Of a stretch of DNA of 64,000 nucleotides, positions 28,345-38,797 are shown piece by piece (position 1 is the first letter of the stretch; every line of letters starts with the position of its first letter). The notes beneath the pieces are model-generated. The model saw nothing but the letters and a program-made list of their open reading frames with translations, did no database searches and was not told where the DNA came from. The translations under genes were made by a program, and so were the position numbers. The stretch comes from JBBIJO01 sp037445895 (lineage in GTDB: Bacteria > Bacteroidota > Ignavibacteria > Kapaibacteriales > UBA2268): contig JBBIJO010000012.1 of assembly GCA_037445895.1 (NCBI GenBank), positions 1-64,000 of the forward strand, in the 5' to 3' direction.

Positions 28345-28372
28345 TTATGAAGTAAAAAGTAAAGGGTGAATT

Positions 28373-31300
28373 ATGAAAAAAATCCTTAATCTATTTTTTC
28401 TTTTGATGATTTCAATTGCGATTCCGTTATCTTTGGAAGCAAGTAACTACGGGACACTAAAAGGAAGAGTTGTCGACGAAGAGGGTAACCCAGTGGTCGG
28501 CGCTTCCGTAAGAATAATGGGAACGCGTTTGGGAGGATTTGCTAAAGCAGATGGACGTTTCATCGTTGTTAGCATTCCTGTGGGTTCATTTACTGTTAAA
28601 ATTACTGCTGTTGGTTATACCCCTCAGGAAGTTGCTGTTAGAATATCTGCCGACGATGAAACAGAAATTAATGTTGTTTTGAAGCAGGAAGGCAAGGTAA
28701 CAACAGAAGAGGTTACCGTTGTAGCGGAAAAACTCGTTTCGCACAAGGATATAGGCGTCAAGCGCCAATATGAAAATCAACAGCTAACCTCTATTGCTCG
28801 CGAGGGTTTACAAGCCATTATTGGATTGAGTGCCGGTGTGTTCAACGCCGGTGGGGGTTGGATTGTTCGTGGAAGCCGAACAAACGAAACACAAATCCGA
28901 GTAGAAGGTATCGACTTAAGCGATAAATTTACTGGTGGATTTGGTATAGTTGGTGCAACGTATTATCCGATGGTAAGTGCATTTGCTACCGAGGAAGTGC
29001 AGGTTCTTACGGGCGGCTTTTCCGCAGAATATGGGAACGTTCTCGGGGGATTTGTTAATACCACATTGAAAACTGGGCGAACCGACCGCTACGAAGGATT
29101 CATTCGCTGGAGAACCGATGTCCCAGCCTTATTTGGTAGCCAACCCCACGACCTTAAACTCATTCGCGAAGGCGACCGCTACAAGGCTATCGACTGGGGT
29201 GATGGTCCTAAATTGCAAGGTAATAATTCTCATTCTTTCGAGTTTGGTGTCGGCGGACCAATCCCTCTTTTGGACAAAGCAACTTTTTATATTTCAGGAA
29301 ATTATTTTTACGAAAAATATAGAGGTGCGAGCTACGAGATTTATGACCCTGTTCACATAAATAATGCTGGTCAAGTTGAGCAGAATAATCTTGGTCGGCT
29401 TCCCAATACTCAATCTTGGAAGAAAAGTATTCAAACAAAATTGAAGTTCCCCATTACGAAAGATATTGATTTAATAGCTTATTATAATTTTGGACTAACT
29501 AATTTGGAAAGGATGGATTGGGGATGGTTGTATTCAATCGACCCTGGGGCAATTAGTGGGCTTCCTTCCTATGGAGTTCCCGAACGGGTGGCTAAGGTAC
29601 CAGTTGCCAACCAATTTGCTTTAAGTGGATTCGTCCAGATTCAACATCGTATAGGCTCAAACAGTTTCTATGAAATAAAAATTTCGAATGCTTCTAACAA
29701 TAGTGATGCTTCGAAACGCAAAAATTTCGACGATCCCAGCTTCTTTACTGGCTTCGAGTTGTGGTATCCACAGGATAACTGGCGCAAAGCGCCCACAGGT
29801 GCCCTTGAACAAGGTCAAGACAAAATAGTAGATGAATACACTCCTGTGTCAACATTATCCCGAACTAAAGACGGTTATATGCCGTTGGATGTTCAAACTG
29901 TGAATCCATTGACAGGATACATCGAAGGGAGTTCCAGCACTGCACAAACACAGAACGCGTATGGATTGACCGGAATTTTCGATTTGCACGGCAACGAGCG
30001 ACTCTTTGAATTTCGACGAAGCAATTACTGGCAAGTCGATGGAAACTATACTCTCGCCGTCGAAGGAGAGTTCAACCATATGTTTAAAACTGGTTTCGAA
30101 GTTCAAATATATGAAATTAAGCGACATATGAATAGTTTGCCTTGGGACGCCAACCCATTCTTTGATGTTTATACTAATGATTGGGGTGGTAATATTTATG
30201 CAGACAATCAGAAAGTTTACGACAAAACAAGCAAACCATATCGGCCAATTACCGCTGGAATGTATATTCAAGACCAAATTACATATAAAGGATTGATTAT
30301 TACTCCGGGTTTGCGTTTCGATGTCTTTATTCCTAATTCAGACTATCGAACTATTGTAGAGTATTTTGTTCCTATTTCCTCCGATACTGGATTTGCCAAG
30401 GCTACGACCAAAACACAATTTAGCCCAAGAATAAATGTTACATATCCAATTACCGAAAGGTCGAATATTTCGATTTCGTATGGTGTTCTTTTCCAAATTT
30501 CTCCGATGCAGTATTTGTATGATGCTTTTGCTGTTGACCAGTTACGAGGGAATTCTATACTTGGCAGTCCCAATATGATTCCACAAAAAAGTAATACGTA
30601 TCAAGTAACTTATAATAATCAATTAACAGATGATTTTGCTATCGATATTTCCGCTTATTATAAAGATAACTATAATCAAGTAGGTTTGGTTTATGTTGCT
30701 GCAGTGCCGACCCCATATTTTATGAATACGACTTCGGAATATGGGAATTCCCGGGGAATTGAAGTTACTTTGCGAAAACGGCCAACCGACCACATACAAT
30801 TAAACTTAAACTATAACCTTTCGTTTGCAACTTCGACGGGTTCCGACCCCGGCTCTAACTATTTAGTGGCAGTTGACCCTTTCACAGGTAAACAGGCTTT
30901 CCCGCTTGCGGAATTTCCTTTTAATGCCGACAGAACACACCGAGTTAATGCTATTGTTGATTTCTTGTGGGGAGATAAACAAGGTCCTTCGATTGCTGGA
31001 ATTTATCCTTTGGAAAACACCATTATCAATTTCTCTGCTTTCTTCCAAACTGGAACACCTTATACTCGGCAAGATAGGTCTGGGAATGCTATTAGCGAAT
31101 TCAACAGTGAACGAGGACCTTCTATTTGGAGTGTAGATATGCGTTTGCAAAAGGGATTCAATCTTCGCGATTGGTTCGGCGATATGGCTGGTAATTCACG
31201 GATAGAATTCTTTGTCGATGTTAGTAATCTTCTAAATGTTACAAGTGTTGCGTCTTACTTTGTTCGAACGGGCGATCCAAACGACGATGGTGTTAATTTC

Positions 31301-31561
31301 TACCGTCCGATTACAGACTTTAGTGCTGTTGTATATTATAGAGAAGGTGATTATGCAAGAGCAGAATCTTGGTCAGCCGACCAGTATTCAATTTACGGAG
31401 ATAGATTATACAATATTAACGCCGATTTCGATAGGAATGGTTTGGTAACTCGCGATGAAAAATTTCAATCCTTTACAAAGTATTTAGAAGATGTTCGCCG
31501 CTTCCGAGGGAATTACCTTGCTCCGAGGACTGTTTACGCTGGAATAATGTTTCGGTTTTAA
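28373..31561 (+). CDS. TonB-dependent receptor with carboxypeptidase-regulatory-like domain
   Basis: A 1062-residue outer-membrane receptor. It has a signal peptide (1-23), a carboxypeptidase-regulatory-like domain (about 28-110: LKGRVVDEEGNPVVGASV), a plug domain (about 115-230: IIGLSAGV, GGWIVRGSRTNETQIRVEGI, FSAEYGNVLGGFVN), and a 22-strand-type barrel ending in the terminal aromatic GIMFRF. No SusD-like gene follows, so it is not a standard Sus locus. It lies between a T9SS cargo gene and a giant exported protein on the same strand. The ligand is unknown. Confidence 0.9.
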   Translation: MKKILNLFFLLMISIAIPLSLEASNYGTLKGRVVDEEGNPVVGASVRIMGTRLGGFAKADGRFIVVSIPVGSFTVKITAVGYTPQEVAVRISADDETEINVVLKQEGKVTTEEVTVVAEKLVSHKDIGVKRQYENQQLTSIAREGLQAIIGLSAGVFNAGGGWIVRGSRTNETQIRVEGIDLSDKFTGGFGIVGATYYPMVSAFATEEVQVLTGGFSAEYGNVLGGFVNTTLKTGRTDRYEGFIRWRTDVPALFGSQPHDLKLIREGDRYKAIDWGDGPKLQGNNSHSFEFGVGGPIPLLDKATFYISGNYFYEKYRGASYEIYDPVHINNAGQVEQNNLGRLPNTQSWKKSIQTKLKFPITKDIDLIAYYNFGLTNLERMDWGWLYSIDPGAISGLPSYGVPERVAKVPVANQFALSGFVQIQHRIGSNSFYEIKISNASNNSDASKRKNFDDPSFFTGFELWYPQDNWRKAPTGALEQGQDKIVDEYTPVSTLSRTKDGYMPLDVQTVNPLTGYIEGSSSTAQTQNAYGLTGIFDLHGNERLFEFRRSNYWQVDGNYTLAVEGEFNHMFKTGFEVQIYEIKRHMNSLPWDANPFFDVYTNDWGGNIYADNQKVYDKTSKPYRPITAGMYIQDQITYKGLIITPGLRFDVFIPNSDYRTIVEYFVPISSDTGFAKATTKTQFSPRINVTYPITERSNISISYGVLFQISPMQYLYDAFAVDQLRGNSILGSPNMIPQKSNTYQVTYNNQLTDDFAIDISAYYKDNYNQVGLVYVAAVPTPYFMNTTSEYGNSRGIEVTLRKRPTDHIQLNLNYNLSFATSTGSDPGSNYLVAVDPFTGKQAFPLAEFPFNADRTHRVNAIVDFLWGDKQGPSIAGIYPLENTIINFSAFFQTGTPYTRQDRSGNAISEFNSERGPSIWSVDMRLQKGFNLRDWFGDMAGNSRIEFFVDVSNLLNVTSVASYFVRTGDPNDDGVNFYRPITDFSAVVYYREGDYARAESWSADQYSIYGDRLYNINADFDRNGLVTRDEKFQSFTKYLEDVRRFRGNYLAPRTVYAGIMFRF

Positions 31562-31596
31562 TCATAAAAGAGAATGTTAATTAATTGGAGTAATAT

Positions 31597-34500
31597 ATGA
31601 AAGTCAAGAAACTATTATCATCGTTGTTTTTCCTTTGCGTCGTTCCAACTGTGCTGTTGGGAGTGCCAAAAGACTACTACAACCAAAAAGGTAAAGGCAG
31701 CGACGATATTTTGCGAACCTACACCCAATTGTTCGATTTGCAGCAGAATACTGTGAGCAACATCCAATTTTATACTACTAACTATGGTATTTTTGGTTTG
31801 AATATTGCCCAAAATCGTGGTGGCGGGTATTGGCCTCGCGGTTCGAACAATCAATACATTTTTGGAGGTGGTGTTTGGTTTGCCGCAATTAAGCCACGAC
31901 CGGATGGTCAGCTTAAAAAATATGTCGAGGTTACCTATAATCCTAATAATGGTCTTTCGTGGATGGTTCCTGGTCGTATATCCGACGGGGAGAGCAAGGA
32001 TGTTTCCGATATGAAGAAATATCGAACATATTTTTCGACCGATTTACGGAAAGGTGATGGAACGCCATTAGACCCAGACCATGGCCCGAATTGGCCAATA
32101 TGGGATACCAGTCCGACCGATTCATTAAAGTATAACCGCTACTTTGGTTATTATGTCGATGATGTGAATCTAAGGAATACTACTAATTATCCAAAAGGAC
32201 CAGCTTTTATATCCGGCGAAGATATTTTCGCTACGTATAAAGATACCGACTTGAACTATTTCGACGGAGGTTCTGGTTTACGCAAAAGCCAGGGCTACCC
32301 GCTTCGTCTTCAATTTGAACAGATGATATATTCGTGGGGCTTTGGGGACTACAAAGACTTTATTTTTCTTAAATATGAAATTTTTAATATGTCCAGCGAT
32401 ACCTTGAAAGAATGCTGGATTGGTTCCGTTATGGATGTCGATGTTGCTCGCGCCCCGAATTTAACCAATGGAGCAGCCAACGACCGTGCCCGTTTCTACG
32501 AAGAAGATACTACATTGAACTTAGGAATACAATGGACAAACACAGACCAAGGTGAAAAAGGTTATGGATTTGGTTATCTTGGGTTCGACTTCCTCGAAAG
32601 TCCTGCAGTTATCAGTGGGAACCGTCGCGAAGTTACATATACCGTCGAAGGTCAAGACACGATTTTCAACATTACAGAATATTTCTGTTATGAATCGCGC
32701 ACCGAAAGGGTTCCCGTTTACGATACTTCTGGAAATATTATTGATTACCGCGATTCTACATATTGTGTGAAAGAAGAAATGGTAAAGAAATGGACTTCCC
32801 GGCATCAACAGAATCCCGACACGATTATTAACACAATTGAATTCGATAAAACTGGATATCTTCGTAAGGACAAGCGAGTTTATACTGTTAGCGAACAACT
32901 TGGTTTGAAGACGTTTAGAAACTGGCATATTACCGATGATAAGAACGAAGACGACGAGCGCTACAACTTTATGTCCTCGGGAATACGCGATGGTGATTTA
33001 GGTCCTGGCGACCGCCGATTGATGATGGCAACGGGACCGTTTAATATGTTGCCGAACGATACTGTGCGGCTTGTGGTTGCTTTGATTGTTGCTCAACCCG
33101 CTGTTCGCGAAGATGCCGATGGTTCAACCGAAGATGCTGCCGAAATTGTTCGTAAAGATAAATTTGCTCAACAAGTTTACGATGATAATTTCAGAGCACC
33201 CTCGCCACCCGAGCGTGCCGGTTTTATCACTTGGACTCCTATCAACAATGGTTTTGTTCTTAAATGGGATAGTTCGGCTGAAATCTCGAAAGATTTCTAC
33301 GAGAAGGGGTTAGATTTTCTTGGCTATCGTTTGTATCGTGCTCGCCGAACCGATTTGGACACTTTCGATGTCGATAATGTTACTCCAAGTCTTCAATATC
33401 CTTCGGGCAAAGGACCGTTCGGGTGGAAAGAAATAGCGCGGTGGGAGCTTCCAACCCCATTTTCTAAGTCCTACCTTCGCGCTGGGACATCGCAAAGTTC
33501 AAATATGCCATACATAGATTCTTTACGCATTGTTGGTCCTGTTATCGAAAACAAAGGCGGTCAACCGGTTATCGACTCCTTTGCGGTTCGCGTTCTTCGA
33601 GTTGGTAGGGGCGTCATTCTTGCTCCCGACAAATGGGTTTACGACAATATAACTGGGAGAACAAACTATTTCCCGGTTATTGTTGGAATCGATACGGCTT
33701 TCCTTTCAAAGCCTTGGGGACCATATTGGGCATCCACAATTAATAGTCAACAGGAATATCCAATTTATTACGATCCATACAATATCAACAATCCTCGCCG
33801 ACATTTCCTATTGGACAGCGCTATGCTTGGAGTAGTTCGATTGAATAGATTGTTTATGACGTATAATCCTTTGCTTTGGAAGAAAGAAACAATAAATATC
33901 AGCCCAAGCGATACACTTGGTTTGCCAAATCGCACAGGACCCAATTTGGATACAATTTATTTAAAAAGGACTTATCGGGAAGCGGTTGTTAATGGCTCGA
34001 AGGTGCTATTAATTGATAGGATGATTCCTATGAATGTTAATTCTGTTATGCGGGATACTATGCACATTCGCCAGGCTCTCGACTCGATTTATAAATATAT
34101 TCAACAAGGCTTAGCTAAAGTTGAATTCCCAGATTTCGAACAATCGAATAATGCAATTAATAAAGTTATTGTTCCATATATGGATAGTATAACGAACCAC
34201 AGAACGTTTTACGACATAGGCGACGATAATAAAGATATGATTATATCCTACAACGATAACCCAACGAAAACCGAAAAGATTATCAACAATGTTGATTATT
34301 ATTATAGGCTTTTGTCGTATGACGAAGGGGAATATGTGCAGCAAACACCGCCAAAACTGAACGACGCTTCGCCCGGTTTGCCGAACTTTGTCAATGCGTT
34401 TGCGCGTTCAGCTCCCGTTGGTAAGCCGATTGAATTCAAAGTAACCTATGTTGATTCCGCAAAAATTGGTGGGTTGTATAACTTCAAGCTATATGCAACC

Positions 34501-36204
34501 GATTATGACCGTGCTGTCCAATTGTTCGCTGGGCACGAACTTGAATTGGAATTTCAGCCTTTTTGGAACTTAACTCAGTTGCAATTGCCTGGCAGACAAA
34601 CGGCGATAAGTTTTGGGCTATATTGGCGAACGATGACTTTGAAGGATATAACGACTAAAGAGATTCTTTTCTCGAGCACAACTTTATTAGAGGAAACTCC
34701 CTGTTTCTTCAGGTATGTAGGTTCTCCTACCGAAAATGCTGCTTCTTATATTTTAAGCGATACTGCGGTAATTAATCCACTTACGAACGATACGAATACT
34801 TTCGGGTTGCCATTTAATAAAGAAATAAAGACACGTTCTGGAAAACTTACTACAGGCGACTTCTCGGTTACTAACTATTGTTATAGTTTCGGCTTTATGC
34901 CGAACTATCCAGCGATTAGTCCGGCGTTTGGGGTTTTGGGGTTTAGTTTCGATTATACCATACAACAATTTGGCGGTATGCTACGCCCCGATTCTTCTTC
35001 GATACGTATGGAAGTCGATAAAACACCGATTAATATAATATCCGATTTTACAAAAGTATATACTACCCAACAAGTTAGCTTCGAGGTTGTCCAGCAAGAC
35101 TTCTATCAAAGATATGGGAGACCAATTTATGGTAGTTTCAACAATGGACCGGGAGACTTCGAAGTAACATTTCTACCCGGCGGCGAAGAGGAGATGGAAC
35201 TTGTTTGGGGACCAACTACCAACAGAAAGAAAAACAAATTCCGAGTTAAGTATTTAACCCTTAAAGTGGACAATACGCTTAAATATAAGCGGCCAACCGA
35301 AGGAGGTTCCGATTCAGTTTTGGTTTCATATCCCGAAGAATTGCAGCATATGGTTATCGATACTGCTAATGGCAATCTATACCCAGTGCCTACTAATTTA
35401 GGTAGCCGAAGCAACGAATTTATTAACAAATTTAACATTAGTGCTTATGGTTGGGTGAATGGAAGACGCAATAACTCCCCGATTAGAATGCGAGAACAAC
35501 AAGCCAATCCTTCGTGGAATACAGGAACTACCTCTATTAATATGAATATTGGTCAACAAGGGCGATATTATCTATCTGCTATTTCTGTCGATGGTCAAGA
35601 TACCATCGATTTTACACACGTAATAATTATTGCAGGTTGCCAATTTACTTTGGATTTTGCAAACAAGGGGCGCCGTTTTGGTCTTGCTGAATGGGAGGCA
35701 GTCAAAGTAAGCGATTATCAGTATGCCAACGATTTTAAGGAAGGCGATAAAATAACACTGAGAGTTCGAGGAGGTGCTTTGGGGCTACCGTTGCCCGGAG
35801 CGAAAGTTCGGTTCAAAATTTCGGACAGCAAGCCCGAAAACGAAAACTACACCGATGGTATGCTCGATGGTGTCAAAGTTGTCCCAAATCCATATTATAT
35901 TTCACACCAAGGACAACGCACACCTTACGATGCCAAGATTTATTTCACCAAACTACCTCCGCGCTGCACAATTGAAATCTATACACTTGCTGGCGACCTT
36001 GTTAAAACAATAGAACATAACGAAACAAACGGAGATGCGCCGGATAAACATTCAGTGGAAATATGGGATTTGCTTTCCAAGAATGGATTGCGGGTAACCA
36101 GCCAAACCTTTGTTGCTCTTGTGCGAACTCCGAACGGGGCGCAATCGGTTCAAAAATTCTCGGTTGTTGTTGGTGGTTTCCGATTGATTCAAACTCAACA
36201 ATAA
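31597..36204 (+). CDS. very large exported protein with C-terminal sorting-like domain
   Basis: A 1535-residue protein with a signal peptide (1-22). I do not recognise a named family for the main body, which is rich in aromatic and acidic residues and appears to be mostly beta-structure. The C-terminal 110 residues (VKVVPNPYYI, TIEIYTLAGDLVKTIEH, NGLRVTSQTFVALVRTPNG) resemble a FlgD-Ig/T9SS-type C-terminal domain, so cell-surface display or release by type IX secretion is likely. It starts 35 bp after the TonB receptor and is followed by a terminator-like hairpin and a PorV-family gene. Confidence 0.8.
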   Translation: MKVKKLLSSLFFLCVVPTVLLGVPKDYYNQKGKGSDDILRTYTQLFDLQQNTVSNIQFYTTNYGIFGLNIAQNRGGGYWPRGSNNQYIFGGGVWFAAIKPRPDGQLKKYVEVTYNPNNGLSWMVPGRISDGESKDVSDMKKYRTYFSTDLRKGDGTPLDPDHGPNWPIWDTSPTDSLKYNRYFGYYVDDVNLRNTTNYPKGPAFISGEDIFATYKDTDLNYFDGGSGLRKSQGYPLRLQFEQMIYSWGFGDYKDFIFLKYEIFNMSSDTLKECWIGSVMDVDVARAPNLTNGAANDRARFYEEDTTLNLGIQWTNTDQGEKGYGFGYLGFDFLESPAVISGNRREVTYTVEGQDTIFNITEYFCYESRTERVPVYDTSGNIIDYRDSTYCVKEEMVKKWTSRHQQNPDTIINTIEFDKTGYLRKDKRVYTVSEQLGLKTFRNWHITDDKNEDDERYNFMSSGIRDGDLGPGDRRLMMATGPFNMLPNDTVRLVVALIVAQPAVREDADGSTEDAAEIVRKDKFAQQVYDDNFRAPSPPERAGFITWTPINNGFVLKWDSSAEISKDFYEKGLDFLGYRLYRARRTDLDTFDVDNVTPSLQYPSGKGPFGWKEIARWELPTPFSKSYLRAGTSQSSNMPYIDSLRIVGPVIENKGGQPVIDSFAVRVLRVGRGVILAPDKWVYDNITGRTNYFPVIVGIDTAFLSKPWGPYWASTINSQQEYPIYYDPYNINNPRRHFLLDSAMLGVVRLNRLFMTYNPLLWKKETINISPSDTLGLPNRTGPNLDTIYLKRTYREAVVNGSKVLLIDRMIPMNVNSVMRDTMHIRQALDSIYKYIQQGLAKVEFPDFEQSNNAINKVIVPYMDSITNHRTFYDIGDDNKDMIISYNDNPTKTEKIINNVDYYYRLLSYDEGEYVQQTPPKLNDASPGLPNFVNAFARSAPVGKPIEFKVTYVDSAKIGGLYNFKLYATDYDRAVQLFAGHELELEFQPFWNLTQLQLPGRQTAISFGLYWRTMTLKDITTKEILFSSTTLLEETPCFFRYVGSPTENAASYILSDTAVINPLTNDTNTFGLPFNKEIKTRSGKLTTGDFSVTNYCYSFGFMPNYPAISPAFGVLGFSFDYTIQQFGGMLRPDSSSIRMEVDKTPINIISDFTKVYTTQQVSFEVVQQDFYQRYGRPIYGSFNNGPGDFEVTFLPGGEEEMELVWGPTTNRKKNKFRVKYLTLKVDNTLKYKRPTEGGSDSVLVSYPEELQHMVIDTANGNLYPVPTNLGSRSNEFINKFNISAYGWVNGRRNNSPIRMREQQANPSWNTGTTSINMNIGQQGRYYLSAISVDGQDTIDFTHVIIIAGCQFTLDFANKGRRFGLAEWEAVKVSDYQYANDFKEGDKITLRVRGGALGLPLPGAKVRFKISDSKPENENYTDGMLDGVKVVPNPYYISHQGQRTPYDAKIYFTKLPPRCTIEIYTLAGDLVKTIEHNETNGDAPDKHSVEIWDLLSKNGLRVTSQTFVALVRTPNGAQSVQKFSVVVGGFRLIQTQQ

Positions 36205-36213
36205 TTTAATATT

Positions 36214-36244
36214 GCACTCCCTCGTTTGGAGGAGTGCTTATTTA
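36214..36244 (+). terminator. hairpin between the giant exported protein and the PorV-like gene
   Basis: A perfect 7-bp stem GCACTCC/GGAGTGC (36214-36220 with 36231-36237) with a 10-nt loop is followed by TTATTT. The T tract is weak, so it may only attenuate transcription into the PorV-like gene. Confidence 0.5.
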
Positions 36245-36273
36245 AAATAATTATGGAAAAAATGGAGTGATAT

Positions 36274-37308
36274 ATGAAAAAATTAATAGCAGTTTTAATG
36301 ATAGTTTTGGTCTTTGGCATTGTGGATGCTTTTGCAGTTGGTGGTATTTCGGGTTCCACAACTGGCGAAAGCTTTGTTAAAGTTGGTGCTGCTGGTGCTC
36401 AGTTCCTAAAAATACCTATTGGAGCTCGCGGGAATGGATTAGCTGGAGCATATTCGTCGCTTACAAATGATTTAACTTCAATATTTTGGAATCCCGCCGG
36501 TTTAGCCGATGTCAAATCGATAAGTGCCGACTTTTCATATACTCAATGGTTTGCAGGGTTTAATCATAGTTTCGGTGCATTTGCATTGCCTATTGGTTCG
36601 AATTTCACTGCTGCTGTTGGTCTTGTTGCTTTGAATAGTGGGAATATAGAAATTACAACATTGGAAAAACCAAACGGGACAGGATTGAGCTATCAAGTAA
36701 ACGACGTCGCTATTTCGTTCACATTTTCTGGTTACTTGACAGACCAGTTCTCCTTTGGCTTAACTGCAAAATACGTCAACAACTCTATTTCGAACTTAAA
36801 CAGCCGCGGGATTGCTTTCGACGTTGGAACAATGTATGAGACTGGAATTCAAGGAATCAGACTGGGATTTTCAATCCACAACCTTGGTATTAAACAAGCA
36901 TATAGCGGGCAAGATTTGAATTCGTCGAAAAAACTTTTTGAAGCGATGAACGCTGCACCACTCGATATTGCATACATTGCTAGTAGCTACTCGTTGCCTT
37001 TGATTTTCCGAGCTGGTATTTCCTCCGAGGTATGGAAAGCCGAAGATCATAATGTGATTGTTGCTGCCGATTTCATCACGTTGTCCGATACACCAGAACA
37101 TTACTCTCTCGGAGCTGAATATACATATAAAAACTTTTTGAGTTTGCGCGGTGGATATCAGTTGGGAACCGATGTTTTTGGGCTTTCCGGGGGTATAGGG
37201 CTTAAATATTTCGGCGGCGGTTTCGAAGGAGAGTTCGATTATTCGATTACCCCAACGAAAAACATCGGTCTTGTGAATCGATTAAGTATTAAAGTTGCTG
37301 TAAAATAA
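36274..37308 (+). CDS. PorV/PorQ family outer-membrane protein
   Basis: A 344-residue outer-membrane beta-barrel of the FadL-like PorV/PorQ group. It has a signal peptide (1-21), then the family-defining block GAAGAQFLKIPIGARGNGLAGAYSSLTND and IFWNPAGLA (about 38-80), then alternating amphipathic strands. PorV itself shuttles cargo from the T9SS translocon to the attachment complex. Its position after a protein with a sorting-like domain suggests a cargo-specific paralogue, but the core T9SS genes are not in the window. GGAG precedes the ATG. Confidence 0.88.
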   Translation: MKKLIAVLMIVLVFGIVDAFAVGGISGSTTGESFVKVGAAGAQFLKIPIGARGNGLAGAYSSLTNDLTSIFWNPAGLADVKSISADFSYTQWFAGFNHSFGAFALPIGSNFTAAVGLVALNSGNIEITTLEKPNGTGLSYQVNDVAISFTFSGYLTDQFSFGLTAKYVNNSISNLNSRGIAFDVGTMYETGIQGIRLGFSIHNLGIKQAYSGQDLNSSKKLFEAMNAAPLDIAYIASSYSLPLIFRAGISSEVWKAEDHNVIVAADFITLSDTPEHYSLGAEYTYKNFLSLRGGYQLGTDVFGLSGGIGLKYFGGGFEGEFDYSITPTKNIGLVNRLSIKVAVK

Positions 37309-37335
37309 GTCTATTTTATCGAGATTTTGTAAATT

Positions 37336-37366
37336 GCCGTTGTAAGTTTTTACAACGGCGTTTTTT
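37336..37366 (+). terminator. strong intrinsic terminator ending at the GWxTD start codon
   Basis: A perfect 10-bp stem GCCGTTGTAA/TTACAACGGC (37336-37345 with 37350-37359) with a 4-nt loop is followed by G and six T. The T tract ends exactly where the next gene's ATG begins (37367). Confidence 0.85.
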
Positions 37367-38797
37367 ATGTATAGGGTAGTTTACGTAACGCTATTTTTTT
37401 TGCTTTTTGGGCTCGAAATTCACTCGAAGCCTTTGGATGTTTATGTCGATTACGCCGTGTTTAAAAAAAGCGAAACAGAAAACATTGTCGAGGTTTATTA
37501 TGGATTTATCGATACTTCCCTGACCTATAAAAAGGCTGAGAATAGGTATATCGGAAGTTTGGCAATGAAACTGGAGTTTTTTGTGCGCGATTCAATAGCC
37601 GACAGCAATGAATGGCAAGTTTACTACGAAAAAACAAGCCTCGAACGTCACTCTGAAAACGAAAATCTTCTCGTTGGGCAAAAAAATTTCCTTATCAGTG
37701 CGGGAAGTGGTCTAAAATTTGTTTTTACCTGCATCGACGATAACGATACAGTAAGAAAATACCACAAAACTTTCGACGTCGAAAATTTAGATTTTGAACA
37801 AAAAAAATTTTTGCCGAGCGATATTGAATTTGCGCAACTTATTGAATTGGCAGATACTGCAAAAATTCTTTGGCAACAAGAATTTTTGAAAGGCAAATAT
37901 TATGTTATTCCAAACCCGACGAAGGAAATTATTGGGAACTCTCCTCGATTATATACCTACTTCGAATATTATGGGACCGATGAGTTCTATAATAAACAGA
38001 TTAGATTGGAGTATCGAGTTTACGATGCTATTCAGAACGAAATTTATTACAATGTTAAATCTACAAGTTTAAAATCGAAAAGCCAATTCGATATAATGGG
38101 TTTTGCTTTGGATGCCATACCTTCGGGGATGTATTTCTTCGAAGTTAGAATTGTTGACTCCATTGGCAAAGTCATAGCAGTTTCTAAAAAGAAAAAATTC
38201 TATCTTTTGAATCCCGAGATGCCATCGGAACCGATACGTGCCTTTACCGAGGCTGAACTATTCGAAAAGAGTGCCTTTGCTACAATGGACGATAAAGTGT
38301 TGGATAAAGAGTTCGAAAAAGCGAAATACATTGCAAATAATTACGAAAAGGAGCTGTATAAAGAATTGCAAACAGTCGATGGGAAGCGGTATTTTTTGTT
38401 CAGTTTTTGGCGGCGTCGCAATCCAGATTCAACACTGATTTTCAATCAAGCCTACGATAATTTTAATCGTAAAATTGACTATGCTAATCGCTTCTTTTCA
38501 GTTGGTAGCCAAATGGAAGGTTGGAAAACCGACCGAGGGCGCATATTAATTCAATATGGGGAACCAACAACACGAGAGTTTTACCCACGCGAAGGTTCTC
38601 GCCGAAGCTACGAAATTTGGTTCTATGGTGAAATTCAAGGCGGAGCCTATTTCTATTTTGTGGATTTAATTGGTAACGGGAACTACGTCCTTGTCCATTC
38701 AACGGCAACTGGTGAAATTCAAGACGAGAATTGGTTCACAGATTTCGTTACTGGAACAAACTCCGAGCGGTTACAAAAAATGCTACCGAATAGATAA
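37367..38797 (+). CDS. GWxTD domain-containing exported protein
   Basis: A 476-residue exported protein with a signal peptide (1-20). The C-terminal third carries the GWxTD signature (GWKTDRGRILIQYGEP near residue 385, then YEIWFY and YFYFVD), a domain of unknown function typical of the Ignavibacteria/Chlorobi group and some other phyla. The ATG follows the T tract of an intrinsic terminator directly and no Shine-Dalgarno is possible in that context, but no better in-frame start keeps the signal peptide. Its last base overlaps the next gene (TAATG), so the two are translationally coupled. Confidence 0.85.
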   Translation: MYRVVYVTLFFLLFGLEIHSKPLDVYVDYAVFKKSETENIVEVYYGFIDTSLTYKKAENRYIGSLAMKLEFFVRDSIADSNEWQVYYEKTSLERHSENENLLVGQKNFLISAGSGLKFVFTCIDDNDTVRKYHKTFDVENLDFEQKKFLPSDIEFAQLIELADTAKILWQQEFLKGKYYVIPNPTKEIIGNSPRLYTYFEYYGTDEFYNKQIRLEYRVYDAIQNEIYYNVKSTSLKSKSQFDIMGFALDAIPSGMYFFEVRIVDSIGKVIAVSKKKKFYLLNPEMPSEPIRAFTEAELFEKSAFATMDDKVLDKEFEKAKYIANNYEKELYKELQTVDGKRYFLFSFWRRRNPDSTLIFNQAYDNFNRKIDYANRFFSVGSQMEGWKTDRGRILIQYGEPTTREFYPREGSRRSYEIWFYGEIQGGAYFYFVDLIGNGNYVLVHSTATGEIQDENWFTDFVTGTNSERLQKMLPNR

